DNA of 64,000 nucleotides from Paenibacillus albus (GCF_003952225.1 NZ_CP034437.1:2494501-2558500); one strand, 5' to 3'. Shown: positions 1 through 10,200, counted from the stretch's first letter. Translations and numbers: made by a program. Notes: generated by a model not told the origin, from the sequence alone.

Positions 1-852
1 AAAGAAACGATGGACGTCGGCGGCACTGAAATTCTAATGCAAGGCGGCGTGAATCCGAACCTGCCTTTCACGTATTACACGGACTTGCTGCGCAAGATCA
101 AACAGCATTATCCAGGCATTACGATGCATTCCTTCTCCCCTGCGGAGATTCATAAGATGGTTGCCGTTTCAGACGGTTTGACATTGGAGCAGGTCATGCG
201 TGCGCTGAACCAAGCAGGCCTTGACTCGCTGCCGGGCGGCGGCGGCGAAATTCTCGATGACCGGACAAGACGGAAGATTAGCCGTCTGAAAGGCTCTTGG
301 ACGGATTGGATGGACGTCATGAAGACGGCTCACCGCGTTGGCATGAACACAACGGCGACGATGGTTATCGGCTTCGGCGAAGAGATGGAGGAGCGTGCGC
401 TTCACTTGCTCCGCGTACGTGACGCACAGGATGAGTGCATTACGAACGGTTACAATTCCAAGGGCTTCCTGGCTTTCATTCCGTGGACGTTCCAACCGGA
501 GAATACGAACATGAAGCGGGAGAAAGCGACGCCTGAGGAGTACTTGAAGACGCTCGCGATCAGCCGCCTTACACTTGATAATATTGAGAACTTCCAATCG
601 TCGTGGGTAACGATGGGACCAGAGATCGGCAAGCTGTCGCTGTCCTACGGCTGCAATGACTTCGGCAGTACGATGATTGAAGAAAACGTCGTTTCGGCGG
701 CGGGCACAACACACAAAGTTAACATCGAATCCATCCTTCGCCTTATTCGTGAGACAGGTAAAGTTCCTGCTCAGCGCAATACGAAGTATGACATTCTTAA
801 AGTGTACAATGAGTCTGAGCACGCGGCGAACGACTTCGTGATGCAGAACTAA
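1..852 (+). CDS. mqnC: Cyclic dehypoxanthine futalosine synthase MqnC, 3' part
   Basis: The reading frame is open from base 1, so the N-terminus, with the CxxxCxxC cluster motif of radical SAM enzymes, lies outside the window. The visible ~283 residues read like the C-terminal two thirds of MqnC: a GGTEILMQGGVNP segment, SLPGGGGEIL, and a long C-terminal half with MVIGFGE and ENFQSSW. MqnC cyclises dehypoxanthine futalosine in the futalosine route to menaquinone, in the cytoplasm. The related MqnE and other radical SAM enzymes are less likely because the IPWTFQPENT stretch is typical of MqnC. A strong terminator follows 20 bases after the stop. Confidence 0.9.
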   Translation, partial: KETMDVGGTEILMQGGVNPNLPFTYYTDLLRKIKQHYPGITMHSFSPAEIHKMVAVSDGLTLEQVMRALNQAGLDSLPGGGGEILDDRTRRKISRLKGSWTDWMDVMKTAHRVGMNTTATMVIGFGEEMEERALHLLRVRDAQDECITNGYNSKGFLAFIPWTFQPENTNMKREKATPEEYLKTLAISRLTLDNIENFQSSWVTMGPEIGKLSLSYGCNDFGSTMIEENVVSAAGTTHKVNIESILRLIRETGKVPAQRNTKYDILKVYNESEHAANDFVMQN

Positions 853-870
853 TCGAATACAATGAATGAG

Positions 871-903
871 AAAAAGCTTCCCCGGCCGGGGAAGCTTTTT
901 TTA
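871..903. terminator. Bidirectional terminator between mqnC and the GGDEF gene
   Basis: A perfect GC-rich palindrome (AAGCTTCCCC/GGGGAAGCTT) is flanked by an A-run on the left and a T-run on the right. It can therefore end transcription of both convergent genes. Confidence 0.93.
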
Positions 904-919
904 TCGTTCCATCCATCAG

Positions 920-2041
920 CTAAGCGAGCTGACTCTGTTCAGTTTCATGCGGCGGCTCTGCCGATAAGACCGTACGATTCCTGCCGCTGTTCTTTGCTTG
1001 ATAAAGCGCGGTATCGACTCGGTTGAAGAAGTGCTCTTTGCCTTCGGCGGTCGAGTACTCTCCGAAGCCGATGCTCACCGTAATGGGCTCACCGCCAAGT
1101 GACTGCTGCGGCAGCTTGGATAAGGCTTCGCGAATTTGCTCGGCGACAGTAAGCGATTCTTTGCTCGACTGGTCTGTGAACAGGACGGCAAACTCTTCGC
1201 CTCCGTAACGCGCGATAAAGTCGTTTACGCGCGATTTGCTCCGAAGCAGCTCCGATACGGACTTTAGAATAGCATCGCCGGCACGATGGCCGTAGGTGTC
1301 GTTCACACGCTTAAAATTATCGATATCGATAATCGCCAGCTGTAATGCGAGGCCGTAGCGCTCATGCTGATCGATCAGCTTCTCGAAATATTCATGAAAG
1401 GTCATATGATTGTATAGTCCGGTAAGCGCGTCGGTCTTGGCGAGCTTGTCCATCCAAATCGTCTTGACGAGCAGCTCCTGATTCCGCTCGAAATTCGATT
1501 TCAGATGGCTGTGCAGCTCCTTGCCGCGGCTTAGAATTCCCCATGCGATGAGGGTGAAGGTGCAGAACATGACCGTAATCGTGATGAGGCCAACGATGGA
1601 GATATCATTAGCTGCGAAGTAATTCGTGCCATACATGATGTATAGCGACGCTAATGTATTGCTTAGAGCGAAGAGCAGCTTCTTAATCTGAAAGTAGAAG
1701 ATGGACACCATAATGGGCAAAAACAACGCCAATATCAAGTAATTGATGGTGTTGTGGATGTAGACGATTGTGAAGGCGATTAGCGTTGAAGTTAGGATGA
1801 CGATGTAATCTTGATATCGACCGTTATATAACCGGAGCCCGAGCTCGGCCATGAGCAGAAGCCCAAGCAGCAGCGCCGAAGGCCTGACCATATATTCAAT
1901 AATGAATTGTGTTCGAGGTAACTCAGAGACGGTGGAGTACAAGCTTTCAAGAACGATCGTAAGGACGAGAATGGACCAGAAGCCATTCAGCAGCATCCGA
2001 TTCCAACGATATCTGTTGTAAGTAATTGATTCGTAATCCAT
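920..2041 (-). CDS. Membrane-bound GGDEF diguanylate cyclase
   Basis: A 373-residue protein. The first ~190 residues hold several hydrophobic membrane segments and no recognisable sensor domain; the C-terminal ~165 residues form a GGDEF domain with DALTGLYN at its start and RYGGEEFAVLF at the active site. GGEEF is an active-type variant, so it probably makes cyclic di-GMP from two GTP. The upstream RxxD inhibitory site is not obvious. I chose the ATG at 2041 because GGAGTG lies 6 bases before it; an in-frame ATG 48 bases upstream has no such site. Monocistronic, convergent with mqnC. Confidence 0.88.
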   Translation of the reverse strand: MDYESITYNRYRWNRMLLNGFWSILVLTIVLESLYSTVSELPRTQFIIEYMVRPSALLLGLLLMAELGLRLYNGRYQDYIVILTSTLIAFTIVYIHNTINYLILALFLPIMVSIFYFQIKKLLFALSNTLASLYIMYGTNYFAANDISIVGLITITVMFCTFTLIAWGILSRGKELHSHLKSNFERNQELLVKTIWMDKLAKTDALTGLYNHMTFHEYFEKLIDQHERYGLALQLAIIDIDNFKRVNDTYGHRAGDAILKSVSELLRSKSRVNDFIARYGGEEFAVLFTDQSSKESLTVAEQIREALSKLPQQSLGGEPITVSIGFGEYSTAEGKEHFFNRVDTALYQAKNSGRNRTVLSAEPPHETEQSQLA

Positions 2042-2340
2042 AGGTTTCACTCCGGGCGACATGGCTTCATTTGGAAATAAATATACCACGATTGCCCTTT
2101 CATTCCAATCCCTTTCCAGTGCAGGGAGAGCCTACATCGTATATATGCTTTTGCTGAGCCATATACTGTTAAGGAAGCTCGCAATAGCTTACTCGCAGCC
2201 CTTCAAGCTCCAATATTGCCGTCAATATGAGCGGCTCAATAGATGCGCTATCGTCCCTTGACCTGGCTTCTACAGCCTATGCTTCCTGCTACTTGCTGTT
2301 TGCTTTCGAAGTCACCGCTAAAAAAGTTAGGAGTGTGCTT

Positions 2341-3330
2341 ATGGAACTCTTTACTGTTACGTTGCTTTCGGCTTCTAATGAAGCGATCGATCTGCTGCAT
2401 CAATGTATGAGTGAACAATTCGCCGGTTTACATAGTGATAGCAAATTAGATACTGTCCGTCTAACGCGTCCCGAATATGAATCCATGGAGATCCAATGCT
2501 ATGCTCAGCTGCCTTCGTTTAATTTGGCTGTAGACGGTCCTGTCGTTTATCGCGAAGCGGCGGTTGCCATCGCGCATTTCATTATGCGAGAGCTGGAGCC
2601 GATGCTGCTGAAAGCGATCATTCGCAAGCAGTTCCATTACGAGGAGAGCAAGGAGATCGAGCTGCTTGAACGCTATTGCCAGAATATACTCTATGGCGCT
2701 CAAGTACCTGCCGTTCAAGCGGATGATACTGATACGGCGATGCTGCGAACGGACCGGGAACGGCGGTTGAACAAGGTTTCCGAAGAGGTGGAACAATTCC
2801 TCGTTAGCAACACCCGGATTCATCTTGACGGTTTCGTTACTTTCCGCTTGGCCCCTTATTGGCAGGAGCTGAAGGAAGTCGTCGCTTATGCCGTCGATGA
2901 ATATGTCATGGATAAGCAATATCAAGAGTTTATTTCGCTGCTGAAATATTTTGTGCGGATGCAGGAAGTGAAGCTGCCGATCGTCCATGTGCTGCATAAA
3001 GGCGGCAGTGACTTTGTACTCTATGATCACGAGTTCCAGCTGCTTGATACCGTTCCGGCTGACCGGATCGTTGCGGAGATGCTGGAGTCCGAGATGAACA
3101 TGGAAGATATGATCGTGAGCACGCTAATTACGGTGTCTCCGCAGCAGATCGTGATCCACACTCGCCAGCCGGAAATTCCGGTGATGCGCACACTGGAGAC
3201 GATCTTCGAGCAAAGAGTGAGACTGTGCTGCACATGCGGACACTGCAACCTCTACTTTGATGAGCAAGGCCAGCCGATTGCGGGCAAGACCGAGGCTGCC
3301 ATGGAGAAACGCCGCAATGTTATTCCTTGA
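2341..3330 (+). CDS. ytxC: Putative sporulation protein YtxC
   Basis: A soluble 329-residue protein of the YtxC family, which in Bacillus also lies immediately upstream of thrS; synteny supports the call. The function is not established. Near the C-terminus is CCTCGHC (one Cys-x2-Cys, with a second Cys shortly after), which could bind metal. The start at 2341 follows AGGAGTG; a longer in-frame extension to 2227 lacks a ribosome site and has unconvincing sequence. The 299 bases upstream (2042-2340) hold divergent regulatory DNA with no clear promoter that I can name. Confidence 0.8.
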   Translation: MELFTVTLLSASNEAIDLLHQCMSEQFAGLHSDSKLDTVRLTRPEYESMEIQCYAQLPSFNLAVDGPVVYREAAVAIAHFIMRELEPMLLKAIIRKQFHYEESKEIELLERYCQNILYGAQVPAVQADDTDTAMLRTDRERRLNKVSEEVEQFLVSNTRIHLDGFVTFRLAPYWQELKEVVAYAVDEYVMDKQYQEFISLLKYFVRMQEVKLPIVHVLHKGGSDFVLYDHEFQLLDTVPADRIVAEMLESEMNMEDMIVSTLITVSPQQIVIHTRQPEIPVMRTLETIFEQRVRLCCTCGHCNLYFDEQGQPIAGKTEAAMEKRRNVIP

Positions 3331-3379
3331 TAATGTGAGTGAGTAACTGAGTGAGTGAGAGGGCGGAAATGACTTGCGC

Positions 3380-3409
3380 TTGACGAAGGCTGAGGCGGCG
3401 CATTATAAT
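3380..3409 (+). promoter_or_regulatory. Sigma-A promoter of thrS
   Basis: TTGACG (3380-3385), an 18-base spacer and TATAAT (3404-3409). It lies just upstream of the T-box leader, so transcription should start near 3416. Confidence 0.8.
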
Positions 3410-3415
3410 AATTCA

Positions 3416-3712
3416 CATGTAAAAGCATTGACAAAGACATGTACCGCTAGCTCGCACGTCCCAGAGAGAGGAAACGTTGGCTGAAATTTCCTTATGCTGC
3501 AGTAGCGATATACCCCTTTGTAGCTGTGCTGTTGAACCCGCTCCTTGCTCGCAAGGATGATCGGTAGTAAGCTGCGCCGGGCTGTTCCCGTTACAGAACA
3601 TCTACAAGGATCGGCTGCTTATGCAATAATGGAGCGCTGATTGAACTAGGGTGGAACCACGGGTCTATGACAAGCACTCGTCCCTTCGCGGGATGCGTGC
3701 TTTTTTTATTGG
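3416..3712 (+). ncRNA. T-box leader of thrS with terminator
   Basis: The conserved T-box core AGGGTGGAACCACGGGT is at 3648-3664, followed by a terminator hairpin (about 3671-3708: AGCAC...GTGCT, then seven Ts). The upstream part carries the AGAGAG bulge-like element and other stem I features. A threonine ACC specifier is plausible at 3536-3538 (GAACCCG), but I placed it by eye. The leader is expected to bind uncharged tRNA-Thr and disrupt the terminator, so thrS rises when threonyl-tRNA is short. Confidence 0.93.
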
Positions 3713-3798
3713 GCTGCAACCGCAATTCATTGGTTATTTGAGTTCGAAACCATGCGGTTCATAGGCATGCCGCGCAAAACAAGGAGGACATGATTAAG

Positions 3799-5736
3799 AT
3801 GGCCATTCAAGTAAAACTGCCAGACGGCGCAATTCGCGAGTACGAGCAAGGCACTACAATTGAAGAGGTTGCAGGATCGATCAGCACTGGACTTAGAAAG
3901 AATGCAATCGTTGGTAAAGTGGACGGTAAAGTAGTGGATATCTATTCACCGCTTGAGAGCGACGCTGCTCTCGAGATCGTTACACTCGATTCTGCTGATG
4001 GACTTGAAGTATATCGTCACAGTACTGCGCATTTGATGGCGCAAGCGATCAAGCGTGTATTCAAGGGACATGATGTGAAGCTCGGTATCGGACCGGTTAT
4101 CGAAGACGGCTTCTACTATGATATCGATATGGAGCAATCCATTACGCCGGAAGACCTTTTGAAGATTGAGAAGGAAATGGAGCGTATCGTGCAAGAGGAC
4201 TTGCCGATTCGCCGCCGCGTTGTCAGCCGTGAGGAAGCAATCTCAACTTTTACAGCTATCAATGATCCGCTCAAGCTGGAGCTTATCCGCGACCTTCCTG
4301 TAGAGGCGCAAATTACAATGTACGACCAAGGCGAGTTCTTCGACCTTTGCCGTGGACCGCACTTGCCTTCGACAGGCCGCATCAAGGCGTTCAAGCTGCT
4401 TAGCGTAGCAGGCGCTTACTGGAGAGGCGATTCTAAGAACAAAATGCTGCAGCGCATTTACGGAACAGCGTTCCCTAAGAAAGCGCAGCTCGATGAGCAT
4501 CTGCACTTCCTTGAGGAAGCGAAGAAGCGCGATCACCGTAAACTAGGCCGCGAGCTGAAGATGTTCACATTCTCCCGCGAAGTAGGCCAAGGCTTGCCGC
4601 TCTGGCTGCCGAACGGCGCACGTCTACGCAGAACAATGGAGCGCTATATCGTAGACCTTGAGGAACGTCTGGGCTACCAGCACGTATATACGCCGGTTCT
4701 GGCAAACGTTGAGCTGTACAAAACTAGCGGTCACTGGGAGCACTACAGCGAGGACATGTTCCCTAAGATGGCGCTCGACAACGAGGAGCTTGTTCTTCGT
4801 CCGATGAACTGCCCGCATCATATGATGGTGTTCAAGAGCGACATGCGTTCGTACCGCGATCTGCCGGTTCGTGTAGCTGAGCTTGGCACGATGCACCGTT
4901 ACGAAATGTCCGGCGCGCTTACTGGGCTGCACCGTGTACGTGCCATGACGCTGAACGATGCTCATATTTTCTGCCGTCCGGATCAAATCAAGGATGAGTT
5001 CGCGCGCGTCGTCAACTTGATCCGTCAAGTGTATGATGATTTCGGCATCAAGGACTACCGTTTCCGCTTGTCGTACCGCGATCCGAAGGATACAGAGAAG
5101 TACTTCCAGAACGACGAGATGTGGGAAATGTCCCAGCGCATGCTGCGTGAAGTTGTTGAAGAGCTGGGCTTGCCATTCTTCGAAGCAGAAGGCGAAGCGG
5201 CGTTCTACGGACCGAAGCTCGACGTGCAGATCAAGACAGCGCTTGGCAAAGAAGAGACGCTCTCGACGGCACAGCTCGACTTCCTGCTCCCTGAGCGCTT
5301 CGAGCTTGAATATATCGGCGACGACGGCAAGAAGCACCGTCCGGTCGTTATCCACCGCGGCATTATCTCCACAATGGAGCGCATGACTGCGTTCTTGCTG
5401 GAAAACTTCGCAGGAGCATTCCCGCTCTGGCTCTCGCCGGTGCAAGCGAAGATCATTCCGGTATCGACAGCGTACGAAGCGTATGCGCGTGAGCTGGAAG
5501 AGAAGCTGCAGCTTGCAGGCATTCGTGTGGAGACAGACCTTCGCAACGAGAAGCTTGGTTACAAGATCCGTGAGGCACAGCTTGAGAAGGCGCCTTACAT
5601 GCTTGTTATCGGCGAGAACGAAATGCAGTCCGAATCTGTATCCGTTCGTAAACGCGGCGAAGGCGATCTTGGCTCGAAGCCGGTTGCTGAGCTGATTGCG
5701 CTGTTGCAAGCTGAAATTGCTAACAAAACGATTTAA
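3799..5736 (+). CDS. thrS: Threonine-tRNA ligase
   Basis: A 645-residue cytoplasmic class II synthetase that charges tRNA-Thr. The domains run in the usual order: TGS (about 1-62), editing domain with HSTAH (His74, His78), class II catalytic core with the zinc-binding NCPHH motif near 338, and C-terminal anticodon-binding domain. Length fits the family. The ATG at 3799 is preferred because AAGGAGGA ends 10 bases before it; the ATG at 3790 touches that site too closely. Controlled by the T-box leader upstream. Confidence 0.97.
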   Translation: MAIQVKLPDGAIREYEQGTTIEEVAGSISTGLRKNAIVGKVDGKVVDIYSPLESDAALEIVTLDSADGLEVYRHSTAHLMAQAIKRVFKGHDVKLGIGPVIEDGFYYDIDMEQSITPEDLLKIEKEMERIVQEDLPIRRRVVSREEAISTFTAINDPLKLELIRDLPVEAQITMYDQGEFFDLCRGPHLPSTGRIKAFKLLSVAGAYWRGDSKNKMLQRIYGTAFPKKAQLDEHLHFLEEAKKRDHRKLGRELKMFTFSREVGQGLPLWLPNGARLRRTMERYIVDLEERLGYQHVYTPVLANVELYKTSGHWEHYSEDMFPKMALDNEELVLRPMNCPHHMMVFKSDMRSYRDLPVRVAELGTMHRYEMSGALTGLHRVRAMTLNDAHIFCRPDQIKDEFARVVNLIRQVYDDFGIKDYRFRLSYRDPKDTEKYFQNDEMWEMSQRMLREVVEELGLPFFEAEGEAAFYGPKLDVQIKTALGKEETLSTAQLDFLLPERFELEYIGDDGKKHRPVVIHRGIISTMERMTAFLLENFAGAFPLWLSPVQAKIIPVSTAYEAYARELEEKLQLAGIRVETDLRNEKLGYKIREAQLEKAPYMLVIGENEMQSESVSVRKRGEGDLGSKPVAELIALLQAEIANKTI

Positions 5737-5830
5737 TACAACTTACTGACGACGCTGCTATAGCAGCTGTCAGCGCATAAAGCTTGTCTCGCTGGGGCAT
5801 CCTTCGTGAATAAGGAGGATAACAAACCAG

Positions 5831-6388
5831 ATGATGACAAGCTTTTTGTCGTTTCAGCGCATCGTTACCACGGTGACAGCCATGATCCTGATCATGACGC
5901 TGCTAATTGCAGAATGCACTGCAGCAGGCAGTCTTGGAGAAGCTCCCCAGCATAAGCTGAAGCACAGTAAACAGGTGAAAGAGCTTTCCGTACAAGTTGT
6001 AGCTACAGGTTATACAGCAGGTGTGGAATCCACGGGCAAGAAGCCGGGGCATCCACAATACGGCATAACGTACTCAGGCGTGAGGGTGAGGAGGGCTTTT
6101 GTATCTACGATTGCTGCAGATCCGAAAGTGTTTCCGATAGGGACCGTTCTTTTTATACCCGGCTACGGATATGGCGTTGTGGCAGATACCGGTTCGGCGA
6201 TTAAAGGAAAGAAGATCGATTTATATTTTGAAACAAGGAAGCAAGTATTCAAGCAATGGGGCAAAAAGAAGGTGACGGTACGCATCCTGAAGCGGGGCAA
6301 CGGCAAGCTGACGACAGCGCGGCTGAACGCACTTAATCAGGCGGTAACCGTCGACAAAACGATCCCGAGAGAGCTGCTCGAATCGTAA
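5831..6388 (+). CDS. Secreted 3D-domain protein (YuiC/YocH-like)
   Basis: A 185-residue protein with an N-terminal hydrophobic signal or anchor (about 10-32) and a C-terminal 3D domain (about 53-165), named for its three Asp residues; [18 protein letters not shown] carries the Asp motif. The domain is a double-psi barrel related to MltA-type lytic transglycosylases, so a role in peptidoglycan turnover, perhaps during sporulation or germination, is likely. AAGGAGG precedes the start; a second ATG follows at once (5834), so the exact start is uncertain by one codon. No LysM repeats are present. Confidence 0.82.
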   Translation: MMTSFLSFQRIVTTVTAMILIMTLLIAECTAAGSLGEAPQHKLKHSKQVKELSVQVVATGYTAGVESTGKKPGHPQYGITYSGVRVRRAFVSTIAADPKVFPIGTVLFIPGYGYGVVADTGSAIKGKKIDLYFETRKQVFKQWGKKKVTVRILKRGNGKLTTARLNALNQAVTVDKTIPRELLES

Positions 6389-6463
6389 GATTATTCGTCA
6401 ACGTCTAGCATAAACTACTCCCAGCATTGCCATAATAATTGATGGACGGGGAGGTGATCTGCG

Positions 6464-6592
6464 ATGGCGAAAAATAAAAACAACAAAATGAAAGCTGCCC
6501 AAACGAAATACAATGCTGAGTTTGCTTCTGAGAATGCTGCAGGTGCAACTAGCGCAACAACAAAGGCCGCTTCACAGAAAGCGGAGAAATAA
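6464..6592 (+). CDS. Gamma-type small acid-soluble spore protein
   Basis: A 42-residue polar protein rich in Ala, Lys, Asn and Gln with the motif KYNAEFASE, which is the hallmark repeat of gamma-type SASP (SspE family). Bacillus SspE has two or more repeats; here only one clear unit is seen. Such proteins are made in the forespore and broken down at germination as an amino acid store. GGGGAGGTGAT lies just upstream of the ATG, and a terminator follows the stop by about 40 bases. Confidence 0.85.
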   Translation: MAKNKNNKMKAAQTKYNAEFASENAAGATSATTKAASQKAEK

Positions 6593-6629
6593 GAAGAAAG
6601 CTATACTTAACTGAACAAACGTAAAGAGA

Positions 6630-6662
6630 CAGAGGACCTGATGAGGGTCCTCTTTTCTTTTG
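6630..6662 (+). terminator. Terminator after the SASP gene
   Basis: AGAGGACC and GGGTCCTCT form a hairpin, followed by TTTTCTTTT. Confidence 0.85.
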
Positions 6663-6740
6663 ATCGTTTACACTTGGAAGGATGTGGACTATACTATGGT
6701 ATAATTCCTGACATCATTCAACAAAAAGGTGGTTTTTTCG

Positions 6741-8129
6741 ATGCAAACACTGCAGCGTATTTGGTCCAGAGGGTCTAAACCTTCCAAGGCGAGCATAGAT
6801 GAAGAGGGTGTATTGTCCCAGCTCATCAATGAATCGTTAGTTATTTCGGATCAGCTTACAGCGGCAGTGGAGGAAGTGAATCAGTCGATTAGCCAGCTTA
6901 CGGACATCACAGATCAATCAGCAATTCGAGAAGGCGAGCTGCGTGGGTGCAGCGAGCGGGCCATGGAACGAATCGGTGAAACTTTCTCCACGCTGCAGGA
7001 GGTTGCCGCATCCGCTGAACAAATTAGCGATACGGCGCAGCTTCTGGACACGGAGAGCAAGGAAACGAAGGAAGTTGTAGTAGAAGTATGCCGTTCTCTC
7101 ATGAACACGGACAAAGTGATGAATGAGCTGCAGCGGCAAAATGGCGAGATGGATCTGCATATCCGCGCACTCATTGAACAAACATCGCGCATCAATGAAA
7201 TCAACGGCTTTATTCAGGAGATCGTCTCCCAAACCTCGCTGCTTGCGCTTAACGCTTCCATTGAAGCGGCGCATGCCGGCGAATATGGGCGCGGCTTCTC
7301 GGTCGTTGCGCAGCAGATCAAGAAACTTGCGGAGCAGAGTCATGAGGCGGTCAGACGGTCCAGCTCGCTCGTCGAGGAGATCGAGAACGGCGTTAAGCAG
7401 GTCGTTACTTCCGTATCGCTTGAGAAGTCCGCCGTTGAGGACGGCATTCAAGAGATGGCTCGGACGAAAGAGCGGATGGATGTCATCTTTGGCCGGATTC
7501 TGGAGGTAGATCGACTCGTCGGTAAGAGCAGCTCGGCGAGTAAGCAGCAGACGGCAAGCATGACAGGTGCAACGGATATGCTGAAGGATGTCGTTGACGC
7601 GGTATCTCAGACGCTTGAAAGCGTAGATGTGACATTGGCGGATACGCATAAACAGCGTCGGCAAATTAAGAAGCTGGATCGGATCAGCACGAATTTACAT
7701 AAGTCATCGGATGAGCTGACTAAGGCGATTAACAAGGTCGGCGTCAAGAATGAAGTGAAGGGCAAAGATATTAATGTTAACGGCTCGATGCAGCAGCTGG
7801 CGAGGCTGGCAACAGACAAAGCAATCAGTTCGCTGGATGATGTTCTGCATCAAGCGCTGCTGGGTCAGCTGCTAAGCCAATTGCCTGAGATCGAAGCCAT
7901 TTGGTCCAATAGAGATGACGGCTCGTTTATCTACTCGCAGCCGGAAGCGGGCTTGCTGAATGCGAAAGGGCGACAGTGGTGGAGACAGGCGATGGAGGGG
8001 AAGTCGTTCACATCGGAAGTCTACATCTCCGCGATTACGAAGAAGCCATGTTTGACGATCTCGGTGCCGATTCGTGGTGCGGGCGGGCAGCTAATCGGAG
8101 TGCTGGGAGCGGATATCAGGGTCAAATAA
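6741..8129 (+). CDS. Soluble methyl-accepting chemotaxis-like protein with C-terminal sensor region
   Basis: A 462-residue protein with no membrane segment. Residues about 30-330 are helical with the MCP signalling tip ([40 protein letters not shown] in the family pattern), which contacts CheA/CheW. The last ~100 residues ([21 protein letters not shown] to [11 protein letters not shown]) resemble the final part of a Cache/PDC-type ligand domain. Here that region lies after the signalling domain and would be cytoplasmic, which is unusual. The ATG at 6741 has AAAGGTGG 9 bases upstream. Its ligand is unknown. Confidence 0.82.
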   Translation: MQTLQRIWSRGSKPSKASIDEEGVLSQLINESLVISDQLTAAVEEVNQSISQLTDITDQSAIREGELRGCSERAMERIGETFSTLQEVAASAEQISDTAQLLDTESKETKEVVVEVCRSLMNTDKVMNELQRQNGEMDLHIRALIEQTSRINEINGFIQEIVSQTSLLALNASIEAAHAGEYGRGFSVVAQQIKKLAEQSHEAVRRSSSLVEEIENGVKQVVTSVSLEKSAVEDGIQEMARTKERMDVIFGRILEVDRLVGKSSSASKQQTASMTGATDMLKDVVDAVSQTLESVDVTLADTHKQRRQIKKLDRISTNLHKSSDELTKAINKVGVKNEVKGKDINVNGSMQQLARLATDKAISSLDDVLHQALLGQLLSQLPEIEAIWSNRDDGSFIYSQPEAGLLNAKGRQWWRQAMEGKSFTSEVYISAITKKPCLTISVPIRGAGGQLIGVLGADIRVK

Positions 8130-8134
8130 TGGTC

Positions 8135-8160
8135 ACATCTTCAAGCAAAAAAGATGTTTT
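8135..8160 (+). terminator. Weak terminator after the soluble MCP
   Basis: A 7-bp hairpin (ACATCTT/AAGATGT) followed by four Ts, starting six bases after the stop codon. Confidence 0.45.
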
Positions 8161-8230
8161 CAAACGGGAACTGATCGTGTAATATAAGTTGTGTAACAAT
8201 TTATAACATGGTGAGGGTAGGGGAGCTATC

Positions 8231-8608
8231 ATGACAGATCCGATTACAAACATACCGACTTCACGTATGAGGCATCGTAAAGCTGCTGAAGTGATCCCGT
8301 TCCTGAACAGCTACATTGCTAAGCGTGAGCAGGAGATTGCGGAAATCGAACAAATGGTGGAGCGTTATGAGAAACGCCGCCTGCAAGAGGAACGTGCCTA
8401 TCTGTCTATGTCCACACTACGCCGAATGCTCTCCGGGAAGAAACCGGATCATCACTTGGCAGTTGAATACATCCACTATGTTAAACGCCCGATGGAGAAG
8501 GTTCGCTTACTTAGGGCCGAAGTTGAACAAGCGCGTTCGATCCTGGCCACTGATAACGCTTCAGACATTATCGCTGTAACTAGCGAGATGGATGATGAAT
8601 TGCAATAA
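8231..8608 (+). CDS. Small coiled-coil protein of unknown function
   Basis: A 125-residue soluble protein I do not recognise. It is highly charged; residues about 30-60 (AKREQEIAEIEQMVERYEKR) and 90-108 look helical or coiled-coil. There is no signal peptide, Cys pair or catalytic motif. GGGGAG precedes the ATG, and a terminator follows the stop within 10 bases, so it is a real single-gene unit. The position next to a chemoreceptor-like gene may be coincidental. Confidence 0.72.
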   Translation: MTDPITNIPTSRMRHRKAAEVIPFLNSYIAKREQEIAEIEQMVERYEKRRLQEERAYLSMSTLRRMLSGKKPDHHLAVEYIHYVKRPMEKVRLLRAEVEQARSILATDNASDIIAVTSEMDDELQ

Positions 8609-8614
8609 TATTAA

Positions 8615-8641
8615 ACCGTCCAAATAGGGGCGGTTTTTTTG
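8615..8641 (+). terminator. Terminator after the coiled-coil gene
   Basis: ACCGTCC pairs with GGGCGGT (one G-T pair), followed by a run of seven Ts. Confidence 0.8.
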
Positions 8642-8649
8642 TTTGTTTT

Positions 8650-8707
8650 AATAAAAAAGCCCTCTGTTGTATAAAGCAAGCACTAGCTGCTCCACACAAG
8701 AGAGGGC
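8650..8707 (-). terminator. Terminator of amt
   Basis: Read on the minus strand, GCCCTCT and AGAGGGC enclose a loop of about 38 bases and are followed by TTTTTTATT. The long loop makes it less classical than its neighbours. Confidence 0.6.
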
Positions 8708-8731
8708 GATGGTTCTGATCTAAGACTCGCG

Positions 8732-10027
8732 TTATCTTCCGTTCTTCAACTGTTCCAGATCAAGGAAGTCATGATCTTGGTTATATGCAGGGACGCCATG
8801 GATGCCGACATCGAGTCCGACGAGCTCCTCGTCCTTGGATACGCGGACCGGCATGATACGCTTGATTAACGAGAGTGTCGCCCAGGAGAGCACGAATCCC
8901 CAGACGCTGACGACGACAAGACCAAGTGCTTGGACGCCGAGCAGCTTCAAACCGCCGCCGTAGAACAAGCCGTAGTAGCCTTGACCAACGCCCTTAGTCA
9001 GCTCTGGCATTGCGAACAAGCCGACAGCGAGAGTGCCTAGACTGCCGCTTACGCCGTGTACGGCGAATGCGCCGACAGGATCGTCGATTCCTTTGCTCTC
9101 CATGAACTCGGTGACGAGCACCATTGCGATGCCGCACACGATGCCGATTGTAATGGCTGCTGCGTCGGAGACGAATGCGCAGCCGGCTGTAATGCCGACG
9201 AGACCGGCGAGCGAGCCGTTAATGACCATCGGCGGATCTGCTTTCTGATAGCGGAACATCGTGAACAGGATGCACATTGCGCCGCCTGCAGCCGCAGAGA
9301 GCATGGTCGTAACGGCGATATGGCCGATGGAGCCGTTCGTTGCGCTAAGCGTGCTGCCGGAGTTGAAGCCGAACCAGCCAAACCAGAGGATGAACGCACC
9401 TACAGATGCAAGTGGGAGGTTGGATGGAGGAACGATATTGCTTTTGCCGTCTGGCGTGAATTTGCCGATTCGAGGGCCGATGAAGATTGCTGCCGCGAGC
9501 GCAGCGAAGCCGCCGAGGGCGTGGATGACTGCCGAGCCGGCGAAGTCGATCATGCCGAGCTTGCCAATCCAGCCGCCGACACTCCAAACCCAGTGACCGG
9601 CGATCGGGTAGATGAGACCGGTCATCGCGATCGCGTATAAGATATAAGCTCTGAAATGGATCCGTTCTGCAACCGCGCCAGATACGATCGAGATGACGGC
9701 AATAACGAAGGCACATTGAAAGAGCCAATAGGTTTCATGTGAGATATTAACGACGACATGGGAGAGATCTCCATTTAATAGGAAACCGGATGTACCGATA
9801 AGCCCGCCGGCATCTTTGCCGTACATAAGGCCGAAGCCGATGAAATAGAAGATTAGTGCGCCGAAAGTGATATCAACAAACACCTTCATAATAATGCTTA
9901 CTGCATTCTTCTGTCTAACGAAGCCTGCCTCCAGCAGAGCGAAGCCGCCTTCCATGAGCAGAATCATCGCAGCCGTCAAGACGACCCAAATTGTATCCAG
10001 CCCTTTGGACAGTGTACTTACATCCAT
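8732..10027 (-). CDS. amt: Ammonium transporter Amt
   Basis: A 431-residue polytopic membrane protein with the 11-helix Amt/MEP/Rh pattern. Recognisable segments include GGFALLEAGFVRQKN, the channel-lining GGFAALAAAIFIGPR, LWFGWFGFNSGS and DDPVGAFAVHGVSG, which holds one of the paired pore histidines. The C-terminal tail ends in ELVGLDVGIHGVPAYN, typical of PII-regulated Amt proteins, but no glnK/glnB lies beside it here. AGGAGATG precedes the ATG. The promoter carries a near-consensus GlnR/TnrA site, so control by nitrogen supply is likely. Confidence 0.96.
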   Translation of the reverse strand: MDVSTLSKGLDTIWVVLTAAMILLMEGGFALLEAGFVRQKNAVSIIMKVFVDITFGALIFYFIGFGLMYGKDAGGLIGTSGFLLNGDLSHVVVNISHETYWLFQCAFVIAVISIVSGAVAERIHFRAYILYAIAMTGLIYPIAGHWVWSVGGWIGKLGMIDFAGSAVIHALGGFAALAAAIFIGPRIGKFTPDGKSNIVPPSNLPLASVGAFILWFGWFGFNSGSTLSATNGSIGHIAVTTMLSAAAGGAMCILFTMFRYQKADPPMVINGSLAGLVGITAGCAFVSDAAAITIGIVCGIAMVLVTEFMESKGIDDPVGAFAVHGVSGSLGTLAVGLFAMPELTKGVGQGYYGLFYGGGLKLLGVQALGLVVVSVWGFVLSWATLSLIKRIMPVRVSKDEELVGLDVGIHGVPAYNQDHDFLDLEQLKNGR

Positions 10028-10090
10028 ACTTGCTCATCTCCTGTTAAGATCATCATGTTAGGTTTTGTCTCTTCATTCAATCCGAAACCA

Positions 10091-10120
10091 ATTATATAAG
10101 GGTCACGTCAATGATGTCAA
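10091..10120 (-). promoter_or_regulatory. Promoter of amt
   Basis: On the minus strand, TTGACA (10120-10115), 18 bases and TATAAT (10096-10091). This is a near-ideal sigma-A promoter, 64 bases upstream of the start codon. Confidence 0.75.
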
Positions 10121-10127
10121 CGAACAG

Positions 10128-10144
10128 AGTTATAAGACCTGACA
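10128..10144. promoter_or_regulatory. Near-consensus GlnR/TnrA box upstream of amt
   Basis: AGTTA-N7-TGACA differs in one base from the Bacillus consensus TGTNA-N7-TNACA. It lies 7 bases upstream of the amt -35 box, a position suited to activation by a TnrA/GlnR-type protein. The family assignment is by motif only. Confidence 0.55.
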
Positions 10145-10200
10145 TGAGATAGAATAGATTTCCAGCTCATTTAAGAGAGTCATGTAAGCGCATTATCTTG

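Noticed and set aside
4624-5709. 361-codon minus-strand open frame opposite thrS
   Set aside because: It is the antisense shadow of a confidently identified gene, with no ribosome site or family likeness.
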